A stretch of 64,000 nt of DNA from Lamellibrachia satsuma (GCA_033239005.1 BSQZ01000011.1:10996001-11060000); one strand, 5' to 3'; shown: positions 46,916 to 60,235, counted from the stretch's first letter. The notes: a model not told the origin generated them from the sequence alone. Numbers and translations: made by a program.

Positions 46916-49535
46916 GGTGCCAACACCGAGTGACGTCATGGAATACTACTGCGAAGATACAAAGAAAATGATGGTCTATTAATTGGGCGGTCACGTGACA
47001 TGTCTTCATTTATAGCGATTTCCACGGGTTTCATGTTAACTTCCTGGTCCATTCAATACACATGCGTCATTGTCAACAGTCTCGACAGATAATGAGGTTG
47101 CATGGAAGATTCCGCATGAAATGTCGTACACGTATATCTTGTAACGCCAACGTTGGGTTTTCTCTGAAAACAGGTTTTTCATAGGACGATGGGAAAACCC
47201 CGTAGTTGTGGGGGGGGGTAATCTGCATAAAACTGTACAAAACCGGGGAACGGTCCAACACTAGCATTGTAATTGAAAGCGGAATATAGAGTTGATTGTT
47301 ATCAATAGTTTTAGATATTTGATCATTACAAATCACACTAATAATAATAATAAAAGTATTTACATAGCGCCCTCTCATGCGCTTTACATACATATAATCA
47401 TAACTTGTTAAAATATTATTAAATATATTTAAACTAAATATATTAATTGTATTAAAACTAAATTTATTAAAATATATATTAATTCTATAAAAAATAATAC
47501 CAATAATGAATATTCTAACATACACTTAAAATATTCCTACCATAAATAATATATAAAAATTAAAAAAAATATGTGTATGTGTAATAATAAAATAATAATA
47601 ATAATAAATGCATATAAAAAATTTCACATCAGCATACCATAAAAAGCTACCCTAAAAATGTGCGTTTTTAAAAGTGTTTTACACTGCTGCAGAGTATTAT
47701 CTCTGTCCTCTCTGAATCGGGCCAATAAACAGCCTCGGGCTGCCCCTGTGTGACTGGGTATTCAATTGACATACAACTAACCGGCTCATTACTACTTGAA
47801 CCTTGACGCAATAAAGATGGTTCAGACAGTGAACACATCCCACACTTTGGTAGCTGAATAGTGAAGCCACAACATGCTTTAAAATAATATTAAAAAGGCT
47901 AAAAACTAAAGATGTGTTGGACTGTATACTTAGTGAGCCAGCGCTAAGCTTTACATTGAGTTACCGTGTGTACGTGTTTGAGTGAGATACACAATATGTA
48001 TTTATTTATCTTAGTTCCAACAAGTCCGAGGACCCAGCGTACCCTAACAAGATTGATAAAAGATAGCTGACGCGTTTGTATCGCTTATACAATGTACATT
48101 CAAAATACTGTCGTTTTATGTATCCAAATGGCGTTACTAAATATTAGCATAATATTGTGGTTACAGCCGTTACAACAGTTAATTACAATAATGCGTAATA
48201 CCAGCTTCATTTATTGCGCATCTTTATTACTGTATGATTCAGTGTGTCGGTTGGGTATAGGCAGTTAAGCATATATTTATCTTCTTGCTTTTTCGGTAGG
48301 CTACAACGTGTTGCTCTTTGACCCCTTTTCTCGGGCACTGTGCAGACGCGTTGAACGTACCTGTCTTGCAGGTGACATCATGGAATATTTTCAACGACCC
48401 TGCTTTGACCCTGTTTAGGGCAATGTACGGCGAAACGGCCTCTTTGTTGCCTGCGATGACATGCCGTGGGTGTGTAGGGCGTTAATGGCTTGTATTTATA
48501 AAACGTCAGTGTCCAGCGGCGCGTAGCAACAGCTGGTATTGAGGTCAACGGTCATCTTATGAATTTGGTTCAAATAGCCGATAGAGAATTTAACGTGTTG
48601 TCCACACCACGCGTTTATGAGCGTGCGTTAAACGTGTGGCTGGGTTTGTAAGTGAGTGATTGCCGTACGGCGCGGTGGTCGCCCGACGAAGTACTCGGGG
48701 AAACAGGGACTGCTGCCGGTGGGCGTGCAAACACCACGGCGACATTCTTAGTCCCGGTGTATCGAATTGTGTCTACGTAAACATGCGACAATTCTGAAAC
48801 TTCTTGCCTGCCGTTGTCATCTCATTGAGTTTGGTCGAGTTTGGTCAAAATCACATATTTCTAGTTCCTTTAAAATGACTAAACGTGTCATATACCCGTT
48901 GTTTAGCAATTTCTGCATGAATTACCACGCACTGGTGCTTTGTGGAGAAAAAAGAAAAAAAATCCTCCCGCCTATTAAAATCCTCTAAACAATCCATAGT
49001 TACACTATCAACAAGTTCCACCAGCAACCCTGGCAATGTCCCTGCTCAAATGCACTTATGTCAGATGATATGAATTTTTAAAAACTTCCTATATCCAACT
49101 TCCTATGCCTTACATTCGTCTGTAACACACTAGGAAGTATAACTGAGGCATGATCCCTGAATCCAACAAACTGTTTTTCCTCCCTCACCCCCTCACTCCC
49201 TCACACCTCCCTTCCCTTGTTGTGTCCGATCTACGGAACAACCTGCCTACGACCTACGACCGGCCTACCAGCCTGGCTATATATCTATCTTCATGTCAAT
49301 CTCTATATCTTACTCCACCCACGCTCGGGCGCCTCCTTCTATCCCGCCGTCTCAGCCCCATTTTCTCAAATTGTTATATATAGCCTAAAGTAGGGAAATC
49401 GTAAAATACAGGGGCCATGTCTACGAACGCAAGTTTCCCGCTATGAACCAACATCGCATTCGCTTCCGAACCATTTCAAACAATTTACTGAAGTACTTTA
49501 TGTAATAATAACAATAATAATGCATTTATACAGCG
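46909..49535. repeat. Segmental duplication copy A
   Basis: It matches 57411-60199 collinearly, from GTGTCACGGTGCCAACACCG to ATTTATACAGCGCGTG, in the same orientation. Copy A lacks about 180 bp present in copy B near 59365-59540 and has a shorter CCTACGACC array near 49240. It contains an AATAATAATAAAAGTATTTA block with TAGCGC (47340-47385), the fuller block CATTTATACAGCGCG at its end, and decayed exon-like pieces. The coding frame homologous to 57281-57730 is broken here by several stops. Confidence 0.88.
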
Positions 49536-49859
49536 CGTGGAGATGGATATTGATTGTTTTAACATTGTATCCCACTTCTCACCAGGAGATAAACATTTGT
49601 AAGTAGTACACTTCCGTATTCCCCTTTCCAACAATACACTCATACTTGCTGCAAATACAGGATAAAATGTTTTTGTGTAGGTATTGGAAATCACTTTCTC
49701 GATGTAGTAGTATATATGTAGTATATATTTTGTATAAAATAAAAATGTATATTGTTCACAGTGAAAGTTGTATTGCAAATTGAAGAGATGGATAAAAAAC
49801 GCGCTTAATCCATGTGTGCAGAGCCTGCTAAGTTGGCAGATGTTTTCCAAAACGAGTCC

Positions 49860-49898
<39 letters not shown>

Positions 49899-50160
49899 AT
49901 ATGTCATCTATTTTTAAATATTGAATTTATTTGAAAAAGAAACATGGATAAATATGACCTGTACTTTTGAAGCCTAATGCTAAAGCAGGTATGACCCACC
50001 ATCACCACCCTCACTGATAATTTAGATGACTAAAAATGTAGCTTGTATCGGACCTTGCAATCCCTCCTCCGGGGTATTTATATTCTCAGTTTACCAAATT
50101 CATGTTTTCATGCATGCATACAGGAGACTTTCAAGCAAGCATGTTTCGAAAAGCTTGTAG
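49536..50160. other. Spacer upstream of the dispanin pseudogene
   Basis: AT-rich unique sequence with a TA microsatellite at 49859-49900. No gene is supported. Confidence 0.45.
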
Positions 50161-50167
50161 TTAAACC

Positions 50168-50400
50168 GTGCATGCATGCATGCATGCATGCAAACATACA
50201 TACATACATACATACATACATACATACATGCATACATACATACATACATACATACATACATACATACATACATACATACATACATTCATACATACATACA
50301 TTCATACATACATACATATGTACATACATACGTACATACATACGTACATACATACGTACATACATATATACTACATACATACCACATATGTACGTACGTA
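50168..50400. repeat. (CATA)n microsatellite with CATG and CGTA variants
   Basis: It starts as CATGCATGCATG, continues as about 30 CATA units and ends in CGTACATA variants. Confidence 0.95.
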
Positions 50401-50628
50401 CCTACGTAAAGCTACATACACTTAAAGCTACCTATGCTTTACCCTACCTATACACTTTTCATTTCCGTCAACAACAACCGTTAACTCGAGAGAATAGCAG
50501 AAATATTGACGCATCAAGAGCCAGGTGTATTGCACTTTGCCAAATATGAGTAAATGTAGTCTACGCGAAATGTTAATTTATTTAGAAAAGAAGCCGTATG
50601 TAGAATAACGTATGCCCTCTGTACACAG

Positions 50629-50719
50629 GAATCAGTGAACGACACCCCTGCCAGTGGGTCCAATAGTCAAAGTACACCGCCAACATTCGGGGACACGAGT
50701 AGAGCATACAACCCGACCA
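50629..50719 (+). pseudogene. Dispanin (CD225) family pseudogene, upstream exon
   Basis: The exon is bounded by CTGTACACAG and the donor GTAAGT. It encodes a Ser/Thr/Pro-rich stretch ([19 protein letters not shown], ending RAYNPT) and ends in phase 1. Exon 2 at 52745 begins in the matching phase, so the two join without a frame break to give ...RAYNPTNVGPTAVYTV. Pro/Thr-rich N-terminal regions precede the CD225 membrane domain in dispanins. An earlier first exon was not found. Confidence 0.6.
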
Positions 50720-50759
50720 GTAAGTAAATGCCCCTGAATTCCCCAATCTCTCACTGCAA

Positions 50760-50970
<211 letters not shown>

Positions 50971-50972
<2 letters not shown>

Positions 50973-51055
50973 GGCTTGGGCCGGGCCTGGGCCTAGTGTG
51001 AGAGGGCCGGGCTGGGCCGGGCCGGGCCGGGCCGGGCCTGGGCTGGGCCTGGACC
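50971..51055. repeat. GGGCC-rich low-complexity block
   Basis: GGGCCGGGCCTGGGCC-type repeats. A second block in the same orientation lies at 52065-52245 and includes CGGGCCTGGGCCTGG. Confidence 0.8.
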
Positions 51056-52426
51056 TACTAAAAATATTAATACAAAACCCAGACTTTTAATATAAAAAAA
51101 TGATTATAAATTGTATTTCCCGTAAAATTTTTTTTCATTATTTCTTTAGTATTACATAGTTGCAAATTGAAACCTTGCAAGGAATTATGAATGACACCAG
51201 TGCTTTATATTTTGCAATGTAGTTTAACATCTTTTTAACAATGGGACTTCCAATACTATAATTTTAATAATGTGCATTATTGTAATGGAAACATTTCATA
51301 TAATAACAATGCATAGTATTGCACACACAGCACACAAATTACACAGTACATATTACTACTACATAGTAGTTGATAGTACATGCAGAATACATTTGTTACA
51401 GATGCATATTTTTTGCATAAATGTAGCCTTTTGCATAGATCTAATGGCCCCATAATTTCACTTGGCTGGAACTAGCCAGCCCCAAATGCTTACTTTAGAC
51501 ATATTTGCAAAGGCAATCAAACTATGATTAATCAGCAATGTATCAACCTTTGACTCTACCAGTGGACATTCTATTGTCTTCCCTCCAAATCGTGCCTGCC
51601 TGAATGACCTGCCCACTGGAAACTGCCCACTGCCCAGTGCCCACCGTAGTTGGTAGTTGGCATTTTTCAATTGTGTTAACTAGTGTCTACAGCTTATTGT
51701 CTACAACCTCCCCGGTACTGATTCATTCTAGTACTAATTCACACATGTCTGAACCTGATCTGCCTCAGGCTAGTGACTGCAGGTCTGCTGGAAATGCCAC
51801 TGGGTGTCAGTACCAGTGGGTAACATTTAATTGAAATATCAATTAATACCAAATTAACTGCCCTTACTGGTAACATCATAATTAAATTAAGTTAACTTAG
51901 TTGAGCTAATTCAATTAACAACTTAATTTAGAGTTATGGTTTGCATTATACAATGTTCATATATTATTTTTTATTTTTTTATTTAATAAAGCAATACATA
52001 CGTATTACAGTTTATTTGGGTTTCGTTTTTATCATAAGATAATAGGTTTATCTTTAAAAAAAATAGCGGGCCGCTTACCCTTCTTTGGCCCGCGGGATTT
52101 GGCCTGGCCTGGACCAGAAACGTGCGGGCCGAGCCAAACATTAACGGTCAGGGTCGGGCCTGGGCCTGGCTTGGGTCTATATTCTAGTTTCCGGTCCTGG
52201 GCCGGGCTAGGCTTGACGAATTTTTGCTGACCTGGGCCGGGCCTTGATTCTAACTGCTAACTAATACGCGAGAGTACCTAAAAACAGTGATTGCGATAAC
52301 TTAGCTTTTGACGTTGTATTAAACTTTAAAGTTTACATTCTGGCGTTTGAGATTTCTACACAAAAGTATAAATTATCGTGGCATGAACGTGTAATCAGAG
52401 ATAATAATACGATGCACGTACACACA

Positions 52427-52676
<250 letters not shown>

Positions 52677-52744
52677 ATCATTATTATGTCACGTATACAT
52701 CACCGTAAGACAGCAGTGCTACATGATATTGATTCCGTGCCCAG

Positions 52745-52918
52745 ATGTAGGCCCGACCGCCGTGTACACAGTGCAGCCAACGGCAACAGTGATCACTGTA
52801 CAGCCGACGCCGCTGAGAGACCCGCCGGCTGATGGACTCGCCTTCTCCATCTTTGTGATGCTTTGCTGTTGCCTCCTTCTTGGTATCGTCGGCATCTTGG
52901 TTTGATGGGCTGCATTAG
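52745..52918 (+). pseudogene. Dispanin (CD225) family pseudogene, CD225 exon 1
   Basis: The exon runs from GTGCCCAG to the donor GTGAGT. It encodes TAVYTVQPTATVITVQPTPL, then PPADGLAFSIFVMLCCCLLL and GIVGILV. This matches the start of the CD225 domain: the conserved P-P-x-x-x-L-x-x-S-I-F, a Cys triplet likely to be palmitoylated, and the G-I-V membrane segment. A TGA follows GILV (52903-52905). Shifting by one base after GILV restores an open frame to the donor (ending MGC) that is in phase with exon 3. The simplest reading is a one-base deletion in a former gene. Use of the TGA as a real terminus would give a protein with half a CD225 domain. Confidence 0.7.
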
Positions 52919-53569
52919 GTGAGTACAAAACAATTGATGTGCTTACTGTTACGTGTTCTCAAATGTTAGGTTTTGGTAGGTACAGTTGTCTTTTTTTCCT
53001 GGGAAACATATTTTAGGGCAGGTAGGCATTTGCTTAATTAATTGGTTCGAGAGTTATATATTTATTCTGCTAGGCCTTAGCCTTTAAGCAGTGCCAGGGT
53101 AACTGGAAAAAACTGCCCCCCGATGACGTCTCATCCGCCTACATTTCCCGCTAAGGTTACTGCAGACAAACCACAACAATCATGGCGATTAGTGAACCAC
53201 GGTGACTTGGGACTTGAATTCAGAGAGATTACGCGAGGGTGGGAGTTTTCCCAAACACGCCCCCTGCATTGATCCCTAATCAATATAACATGTCCTTAAC
53301 TACAACTGATTTGTAATCACGAAAATAATGATTTAACAAGAGTGTCATCCGAGGCAAAAGTCCAGCTGGCAAGTGCACAAGGAAACCATTGGCTTGTCGA
53401 GAACCCAAAAATGTTTCGTTTAGGTGTAACCTGCCCTCCTGATATATTTGTAAATTCTGTTTTTTAGCATGTTGACTCTGCTAAAATTAGCACAATCTGT
53501 AGATAATATATTCCATTAATTTATTATCTACATATTTCTATCAATATTTTCATGCCCATTCAATATCTT

Positions 53570-54130
53570 AAAAACTTTAATTTGACCTCCTCTTAACCTC
53601 CTTGCCTCCAATCTCACATTCTTCACAACTTAGGTCTCTCAATTCTGTAATCAGTTTAGTTGCTCCCCTCTGTATTCCTTCCAACATATATATATATATC
53701 CTTTTACGATTATGGTCTCAAAGCTTATAAGTACTCTAAATGACGCCCAACTGTTCCTTTATACAGTATATATGTATAGTTAGCTCTTTTTCTTTATATT
53801 TTATAGTTCTCCTAATCAACAAAATAATTTGATTACACTTTGAAGCTGCAATACCACATTGCTATTAAACTTTCATATTAGCATTTATTGTTACTCCTAA
53901 GTCCTTTTCCTTTGTGGTAGTGCTAGTACATAGAAAAGTATCTCCCCTTTTTATAAATTACACCCAAGTTCCCGTGTCCTGTGTGTAAGCATTTACATTT
54001 CCCAAAACTAAAACCGACTAATTGTTTGTATTTCTTTACTATGGCAGTCGTGCCCTCCGTCTCTGCGTTATATGTGCCTACGTGCACTATAATGGACCCT
54101 CCCTTCCAAGGATCCTTGACTGTCGACATC
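53570..54130 (-). mobile_element. Antisense LINE fragment related to the LINE at 24305
   Basis: On the minus strand, 53923-54020 encodes FGKCKCLHTGHGNLGVIYKK, matching GKCKCIHIGHGN of the LINE at 24305. The sequence toward 53570 follows the same order of conserved RT 3' segments (the ELRD and QRGATK-like region at 53625-53690) with many stops. Upstream, 54020-54129 encodes GSIIVHVGTYNAETEGTTAI and then VKKYKQLV, which resembles an SGNH-esterase-like segment and is not the expected RT sequence. Confidence 0.7.
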
Positions 54131-54418
54131 CTTTTTGTGACATCTTCTATTTTTGTCCCCGGGAATTAAACTACCGCGTCTTCACCCTAATGCAGTGTTT
54201 TGTCTGTCTTTAAAACTATGAAACCCCCACACACACATCTTCGCTTTCCTCGTAACATCCTCTGTCACTACCTCAGAGTAGCTCTTTCGTCGTTTCACTT
54301 TTGTCATATTCTGTTGAGTAGTCGTGTTACTTGGCACCATGTTGTCCATCTCCTTCTCGTCTTTCAACACGTCACCTTTCCCTCCTGTTTCCTGGTTATC
54401 TGGCTATGTATCCGCGCG

Positions 54419-54680
54419 CACATACTGCACTGAACACCCTTTGTTCTCATGAACGCACATACTGCACTGAACACCCTTTGTTCTCATGAATGCACATACT
54501 GCACTGAACACCCTTTGTTCTCATGAACGCACATACTGCACTGAACACCCTTTGTTCTCATGAACGCACATACTGCACTGAACACCCTTTGTTCTCATGA
54601 ATGCACATACTGCACTGAGCACCCTTTGTTCTCATGAACACACATACTGCACTGAACACCCTTTGTTCTCATGAACGCCT
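54419..54680. repeat. 37-bp minisatellite, seven copies
   Basis: CACATACTGCACTGAACACC followed by CTTTGTTCTCATGAACG is repeated seven times, nearly perfectly. Single-base variants (AATG, GAGC, AACA) mark individual units. Confidence 0.95.
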
Positions 54681-54758
54681 CTACTTTAGATGCGTATTTT
54701 AACTTCTTGTTTTCATACATATTACTGACAATACACATTCCTTCTGATTCGTCCACAG

Positions 54759-54936
54759 ATCGTCGGAGCGTCGAACAGCTATACTGAACGGTAACAGGGA
54801 GAAAGCCGAGATACTATCAAAAGAATAACGCGCATACTCCGTGGGTGGACTCGTTTTTGGCTTAATAGTAATCATCGCGATTGCTGTTCTCAAAACTACT
54901 GTATTTGCTTCGACAATTGAACAACTCAATTACTAA
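54759..54936 (+). pseudogene. Dispanin (CD225) family pseudogene, CD225 exon 2
   Basis: The exon follows TTCGTCCACAG. In the frame starting TCGTCGGAG it encodes AILNGNREKAEILSKE, an in-frame TAA (54826-54828), then RAYSVGGLVFGLIVIIAIAV and a stop at 54934-54936. This is the second half of the CD225 domain: the cytoplasmic loop with a G-(N/D)-x-x-x-A core followed by the second hydrophobic segment and a short tail. The internal TAA, with the frame break in the preceding exon, makes the gene non-functional as read. The family includes the IFITM proteins and synaptic SynDIG/PRRT proteins; no finer call is justified. Confidence 0.7.
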
Positions 54937-55094
54937 GCTGCCAGGTAATGAAACAGACACATGTTAAAGCAACACGTCATGTATTCCCGCCTCTCGATTC
55001 CAGCGCGGTGTTGCGTTTGAGATGTTCTCCACCACATGTTTAAACCATATCAAATGTTTACGCAACAACAACCACTGGCTACATACGTCCTATA

Positions 55095-55165
55095 TCTGGA
55101 GATAAGCAAAATGTACAAGATGATCTAAACAAATTGGTTAAATTGTCTGAAAAATGGTATAACGT
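55095..55165 (+). mobile_element. Short LINE fragment
   Basis: The plus strand encodes GDKQNVQDDLNKLVKLSEKW, matching DTDKQSLQDDLEKLFKWSEK of the LINE at 24305. Flanks are unrelated. Confidence 0.7.
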
Positions 55166-55650
55166 CGGCTATGAGAAATAATAATAATATATATTTTATA
55201 GAGAACTTTGATTTACATAGGACGATTACTCAATAATGGGTTTACTAGTTTGTTATGAAGAAACCATCAGGCAAAGCAATATGATCGTCCTTAAATTTGA
55301 CGAGAAGATGCACGCAAAACTATGAGAATAATCAGAATATAAGTGTAGCTGTAGCTAATAATCTTGGAATTAACATGATGTCCCATTGTATAACCTTGTA
55401 ACTATTACAGTGTAGTGCACTCAATCAAGAAGACATACAGTTAGATAGTTGCTATTAATTTTTTTTAAATAGTGCAGCATTGCCAGATTGAAAAATTTAG
55501 TAAGTTAGTAATTTGCTAATTCAGCAAGTTGGTAATTTAGTCATTTACTAATTTCGTAATTTTAGTCAATTAAGGCGCACGTCTAACAAATACATATAAA
55601 AGCATGTTTAAACCGTGTTATTCGTCGTTGAGAGATTAAGTATGTGTTTC
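55166..55650. other. AT-rich spacer
   Basis: It includes a TTAGTAATTTAGTAA-type short repeat (55497-55565). No gene is seen. Confidence 0.5.
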
Positions 55651-55663
55651 TGTTGTTGGAAGT

Positions 55664-55990
55664 TTGCATATTGATAGAAATATGTTTTTCTCATTCAAGA
55701 AGGATAGCAGAACTAGAGGACATGAGGTAAAATTAGTAAAGGATCAATGTAGATTGGACATCAGGAAGCATTCGTTCTCACAGAGGACAATAAATGAATG
55801 GAATAAATTGTCTACAGATTGTGTAACTGCTAGCAGCGTGAATATGTTTAAAAACAAGGTTGACACATATATCAGGACGGCGGGTTATAAGTAGGTGAAC
55901 ATTGTTGGACTCTCGATAAGCCAATGGCTTCCTTGTCCACTTGCCATCTGGGCCTTTGGCTTGGATGGCAAATCTTGTTAAATCTTGTTA
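55664..55990 (+). mobile_element. LINE 3' end with tail repeat
   Basis: The frame 55664-55894 encodes DRNMFFSFKKDSRTRGHEVK and NEWNKLSTDCVTASSVNMFK, the conserved C-terminus of the LINE at 24305, followed by its 3' untranslated part ending in AAATCTTGTTAAATCTTGTT. The terminal short direct repeat is typical of CR1/L2-type LINEs. A related tail is at 43750-43820. Confidence 0.85.
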
Positions 55991-56069
55991 AATATGGATG
56001 CAAATATCATTCGTGTAAATATTGTTATGCAGGCCTACTTCCCTGAGTTGTTTTTCAAGACTGTACTTG

Positions 56070-56190
56070 TATATACGTGTGTGTGTGCGTGTGTGCGTGC
56101 GTGCGTGCGTGTGTGTATGAGTGCGTGTGTGTGTGCATGCGTACGTTCGTGCGTGCCTGCGTGCGTGCATGCGTGCGTGTGTTTGTTATA
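56070..56190. repeat. (GT)n/(GTGC)n microsatellite
   Basis: Imperfect GTGTGC and GCGTGCGT runs. Confidence 0.9.
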
Positions 56191-57158
56191 TGTATTTTTA
56201 CTTAAATAAACCGGGACATTGGGTTTAACTTTGGCTGTGTGTTGTGTGTAAAATTTAATAACTTATATAGCTGCGCAGCATGTCTACATGTCTACATTTG
56301 CATATTATTAGTGTAATAATATTACATCAGGGTCACGTCCTTAGGGTTTAGAAAAGGGGGGTTCGGGATTGTTTTTATTGTATAGTTTTTTATAGCCATT
56401 CTGGGGCATCTTAAGCTCATAGAACTTACGGTTAAACTGGGCACACGTCGTGTGCATGTAAATTAGTGTTTATTGACAGAAGTATGTCCCATGACGTCAC
56501 CAGTACTGTTTCCATAAATTATTTGCAGGGTTGGGTAAAACTGGCCTGTAATTGGATTGTGCAAACATTATGTCTAGGAAAGGCTGTAATAAAAAAATGT
56601 ATTAAACGTAGTCGCACATGGCATAAGATAGCTTACATATTTTAGACTGATCACGGGATTACATTTACCGTTAATTTAAAAACACGCCAGACTAACTCAA
56701 CTAAATGTGCATACCATGTAGCTAAGACACACCCTCTTTACAACTGAATATAAAGGTCCTTAACCGCACGGACGAATTCATGTCACGGATGCAATTACCA
56801 AAACGTAATTTGTTTTATGAATATTTATCCGGACCATCATTCACACAGTAAGCACAAACGGCGTACAAATATGAACTATGAAAGTTAGAATAATCACAAT
56901 TTTTTTCTAAAAGGTGAAGCTGTTGAAAATGTACCGCAATTCTAGAATATAACCCATAACAATATCCTAACGTCTTGACCGTGCAAATGTGTTTAATTTT
57001 AATATTTCGTTTGCATTGCACGCTAAACGGCAAGGTCGATATCCATAAACACAAATACCATAACGGACAAATTATATTTAAAAGTTGCGGCACATTAAAA
57101 CATATTTGGGCGGTAAAGGTATTGTAACTGTAACTTTATATGGAGTAAAATACTGAGA
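56191..57158. other. Spacer without recognised genes
   Basis: AT-rich unique sequence. A minus-strand open stretch at 56815-57093 has no family resemblance or splice support. Confidence 0.45.
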
Positions 57159-57280
57159 TGGCATCGGTCAGTGAACAACGCGATCCAACGAAAATTAGTG
57201 TCTCAGAATACTGCGGCGATGATCCAATGAAAATGAAATGAAAACACACCGTAATTGCTAAACATTATAATATTATTACC

Positions 57281-57730
57281 ATGAACGTGGACGCGCCAAG
57301 TCAGTTATTTGATACTTGCATCACTGCTGTACGAACACATTCGCCCAATCAATACATACTTCTGTAACATAGATCAATGGGGTCGTTCGTGTCACAGAGT
57401 CACATACGTCGTGTCACGGTGCCAACACCGGGTGACGTCATGGAATACTACTGCGAAGATCCAATGACAATGATCGTCTATAAATTGGGCGGTCACGTGA
57501 GATGTCTTCATTTATGGGGATTTCCACGCGTTTTATATTTACTTCCTGGTCCATTCAATACGCATGCGTCATTGTCAACAGTCTCGACAGATAATGAGGT
57601 TGCATGGAAGATTCCGCATGAAATGTCGTACAATTCACTCAACTTCAAAAGCTTCATTACACACGCATTTATGAAACATATATCTTGTAAGGCCAACGTT
57701 GGGTTTTCTCTGAAAACAGGTTTTTTATAG
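57281..57730 (+). pseudogene. Unrecognised coding remnant starting MNVDAPSQLFDTC
   Basis: A single frame runs from an ATG at 57281 to 57730 with one internal TAA (57365-57367), about 149 codons. Segments are MNVDAPSQLFDTCITAV, then TPGDVMEYYCEDPMTMIVYK, then a hydrophobic middle and a Phe/Lys-rich end. Its N-terminal part aligns with the intact short ORF at 60260-60448, which supports it as former coding sequence. Copy A has the same segment with more stops. The family is unknown. Confidence 0.4.
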
Positions 57731-59829
57731 GACGATGGGAAAACTCCATAGTTGTGGGGGGTAATCTGGATGATACTGTACAAATACGGTCCAACACCAG
57801 CATTGGCTGAAGATGGGGTTTTAATTGAAAGACGGAATATAGAGTTGATTGTTATCAACAGTTTTAAAGAATCGATCACTACAAATCACACTAATAATAA
57901 TAATAAAAGTATTTATATAGCATTCTCTCGTGCGCTTTACATAAATACAATCATAAATTATTATTAAATATATTAAAACTAAATATATTAATTGTATTAA
58001 AACTAAATATATTAAAATATATATATATTAATTATATAAAAAAACAATACCAATATAGAATATTCTAACATACACTCAAAACATTCCTACCATAAATAAT
58101 ATATAAAAATATTTTTTAAATATGTATATATATAATAATAAAATAATAATAAATGCATATAAAAATGTCAGCATTCCATAAAAAGCTACCGCAAAACGAT
58201 GTGTTTTTAAAAGTGCTTTACACTGCTGCAGTGTTTTATCTGTCCAAACTGAATCGGGCCAACAAACAGCCTCGGGCTGCCCCTGTGTGACTGGGTATTC
58301 AATTGACATACAACTAACCGGCTCATTACTACTTGAACCTTGACGCAATAAAGATGGTTCAGACAGTAAACACATTATCTTCCCACACCTTGGTAGCTGA
58401 ATAGTGAAGCCACAACATGCTTTAAAATATTAAAAAGACTGAACACTAAAGATGTGTTGGACTGAATGCTTAGTGAGCCAGCGCTTAGCTTAACATTGAG
58501 TTACCGTGTGTACGTGTTTGAGTGAGACACACAATATGTATTTATTTATCTCAGTTCCAACAAGTCCGAGGACCCAGCGTACACTAACAGGAATGATAAA
58601 ACCTAGCAGACACTTTCGTATTGCTATTCAAAATATTGTCGTTTTGTTTATCCAAATGGCGTTACTAAATATTAGCATAATATTGTGGTTACAACAGTTA
58701 CAACAGTTAATTACAATAATGCATAATATCAGCTTCATTTATTGCGCAACTTTATTACTGTATGATTTAGTGGGGATAGGCAATTAAGCATATATTTGTC
58801 TTCTTGGTTTTTCGGTAGGCTACAACGTGTTGCTTTTTGACCCCGTTTCTCAGGCACTGTGCAGATGCGTTGAACGTACCTGTCTTGCAGGTGACATCAT
58901 GGAATTTTCTCAACGACCCTGCTTTGACCATGTTTAGGGTAATGTACGGCGATACATGAATAACGAGCCTCTTTGTTGCCTGCGAAGACATGCCGTGATG
59001 AGTGCGTGGGTGTGTGGAGTGTTAATGGCTTGTATTTATAAAACGTTAGTGTGCAGCGGCGCATCGCAACAGCAGGTATTGAGGTCAACGTATCTCCTGC
59101 TTGTTACTCATATTATGAATTTGGCTCAAATAGTACCGGTTTTATTAAGTCTAACTACAAAACGCGTTGCTGCCGATAGAGAATTTAACGTGTTGTTTAC
59201 ACCACACGTGTATGAGCGTGAATAAAACGCGTGGCTGTGTTTGCCGTGCGGCGCGGTGAAGTATTCTCGAAACAGTGACTGCTGCCGGTGGGCGTGCAAG
59301 CACCACGGGGACATTCTTAGTCCCGGTGTATCGAAGCGTGTCTACGTAAACATGCGTGTCATCTTCTAATTATCTACACCCATAAGTTCGTCGCTTCCCT
59401 CTCTTTCCCCCCTTTACAGGTCACCCCTCCTACTTCACTGTATATCCATGAAGGGACCAGCCTACTGTTACGTGCCCCATTGGTGACCATGTTAACGTTT
59501 TGCAAGATTATAGGAAAACGGGACCATCACAAATTCTGAAACTCGAAAAAAAATCCTCCCGCCTATTAAAATCATCTAAACAATCCACAGTTACACTGCC
59601 AACAGGTGCTACCAGCAACCCTGGCAATGTCCCTGCTCAAATGCACTTATGTCAGATTATATGAATTTTCAAAAACTTCCTATATCCAAACTTACTATGC
59701 CTTATATTCGTCTGTAACACACTAGGAAGTATAACTGAGGCTCGATCCCTGAATACAACAAACTGTTTTTCCTCCCTCACCCCCTCACTCCCTCAACCCT
59801 CCCTTCCTTTGTTGTGTCCGATCTACGGA

Positions 59830-59935
59830 ACAACCTGCCTACGACCTACGACCGGCCTACCAACCTGCCTACAACCTACGACCGGCCTACCAACCTGACT
59901 ATGACCTACGACCTACGACCCGGCCTACCAGCCTG
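59830..59935. repeat. ~31-bp minisatellite CCTACGACCTACGACCGG
   Basis: AACCTGCCTACGACCTACGA plus CCGGCCTACC is present about three times here but once in copy A (49240-49270). Confidence 0.8.
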
Positions 59936-60235
59936 GCTATATATCTATCTTCATGTCAATCTCTATATCTTACTCCACCCTCGCCCGGGCGCTTCCTTCT
60001 ATCCCGCTGTCTCAGCCCTATTTTCTCAAATTGTTATATATATAGCCTAAACTAGGGAAATCGTAAAATACAGGGGCCATGTCTACGAACGCAAGTTCCC
60101 CGCTATGAACCAACATCGCATTAGCTTCCGCACCATTTCAACCAGTTTACTGAAGTACTTTATGTAATAATAACAATAATTATGCATTTATACAGCGCGT
60201 GAATCCTCAGGAACCCGAGGTCAGAGGCGCAACAG

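Larger units (their letters stand above)
52919..54758 (+). other. Dispanin pseudogene intron 2
   Basis: GTGAGT donor and CGTCCACAG acceptor. It contains nothing recognised at 52925-53570, an antisense LINE fragment with an adjoining segment (53570-54130), short unassigned sequence at 54131-54410, and a 37-bp minisatellite (54419-54680). Confidence 0.6.
57252..60201. repeat. Segmental duplication copy B
   Basis: It is collinear with copy A (46909-49535) from 57411 on. Its first part (57252-57450) recurs at 60236-60420, so copy B and that fragment form a tandem pair with a period near 2,990 bp. It carries about 180 bp missing from copy A (near 59365-59540) and a threefold CCTACGACC-type array at 59830-59930. 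Confidence 0.88.

Noticed and set aside
47073..47525. A 150-codon Ile/Asn-rich ORF
   Set aside because: It lies in AT-rich duplicated DNA, and its counterpart in the second copy of the duplication is not conserved as a frame.
50971..52245. A transposon bounded by GGGCC-rich inverted ends
   Set aside because: Both GGGCC blocks run in the same orientation, so they are not inverted repeats, and no target duplication is visible.
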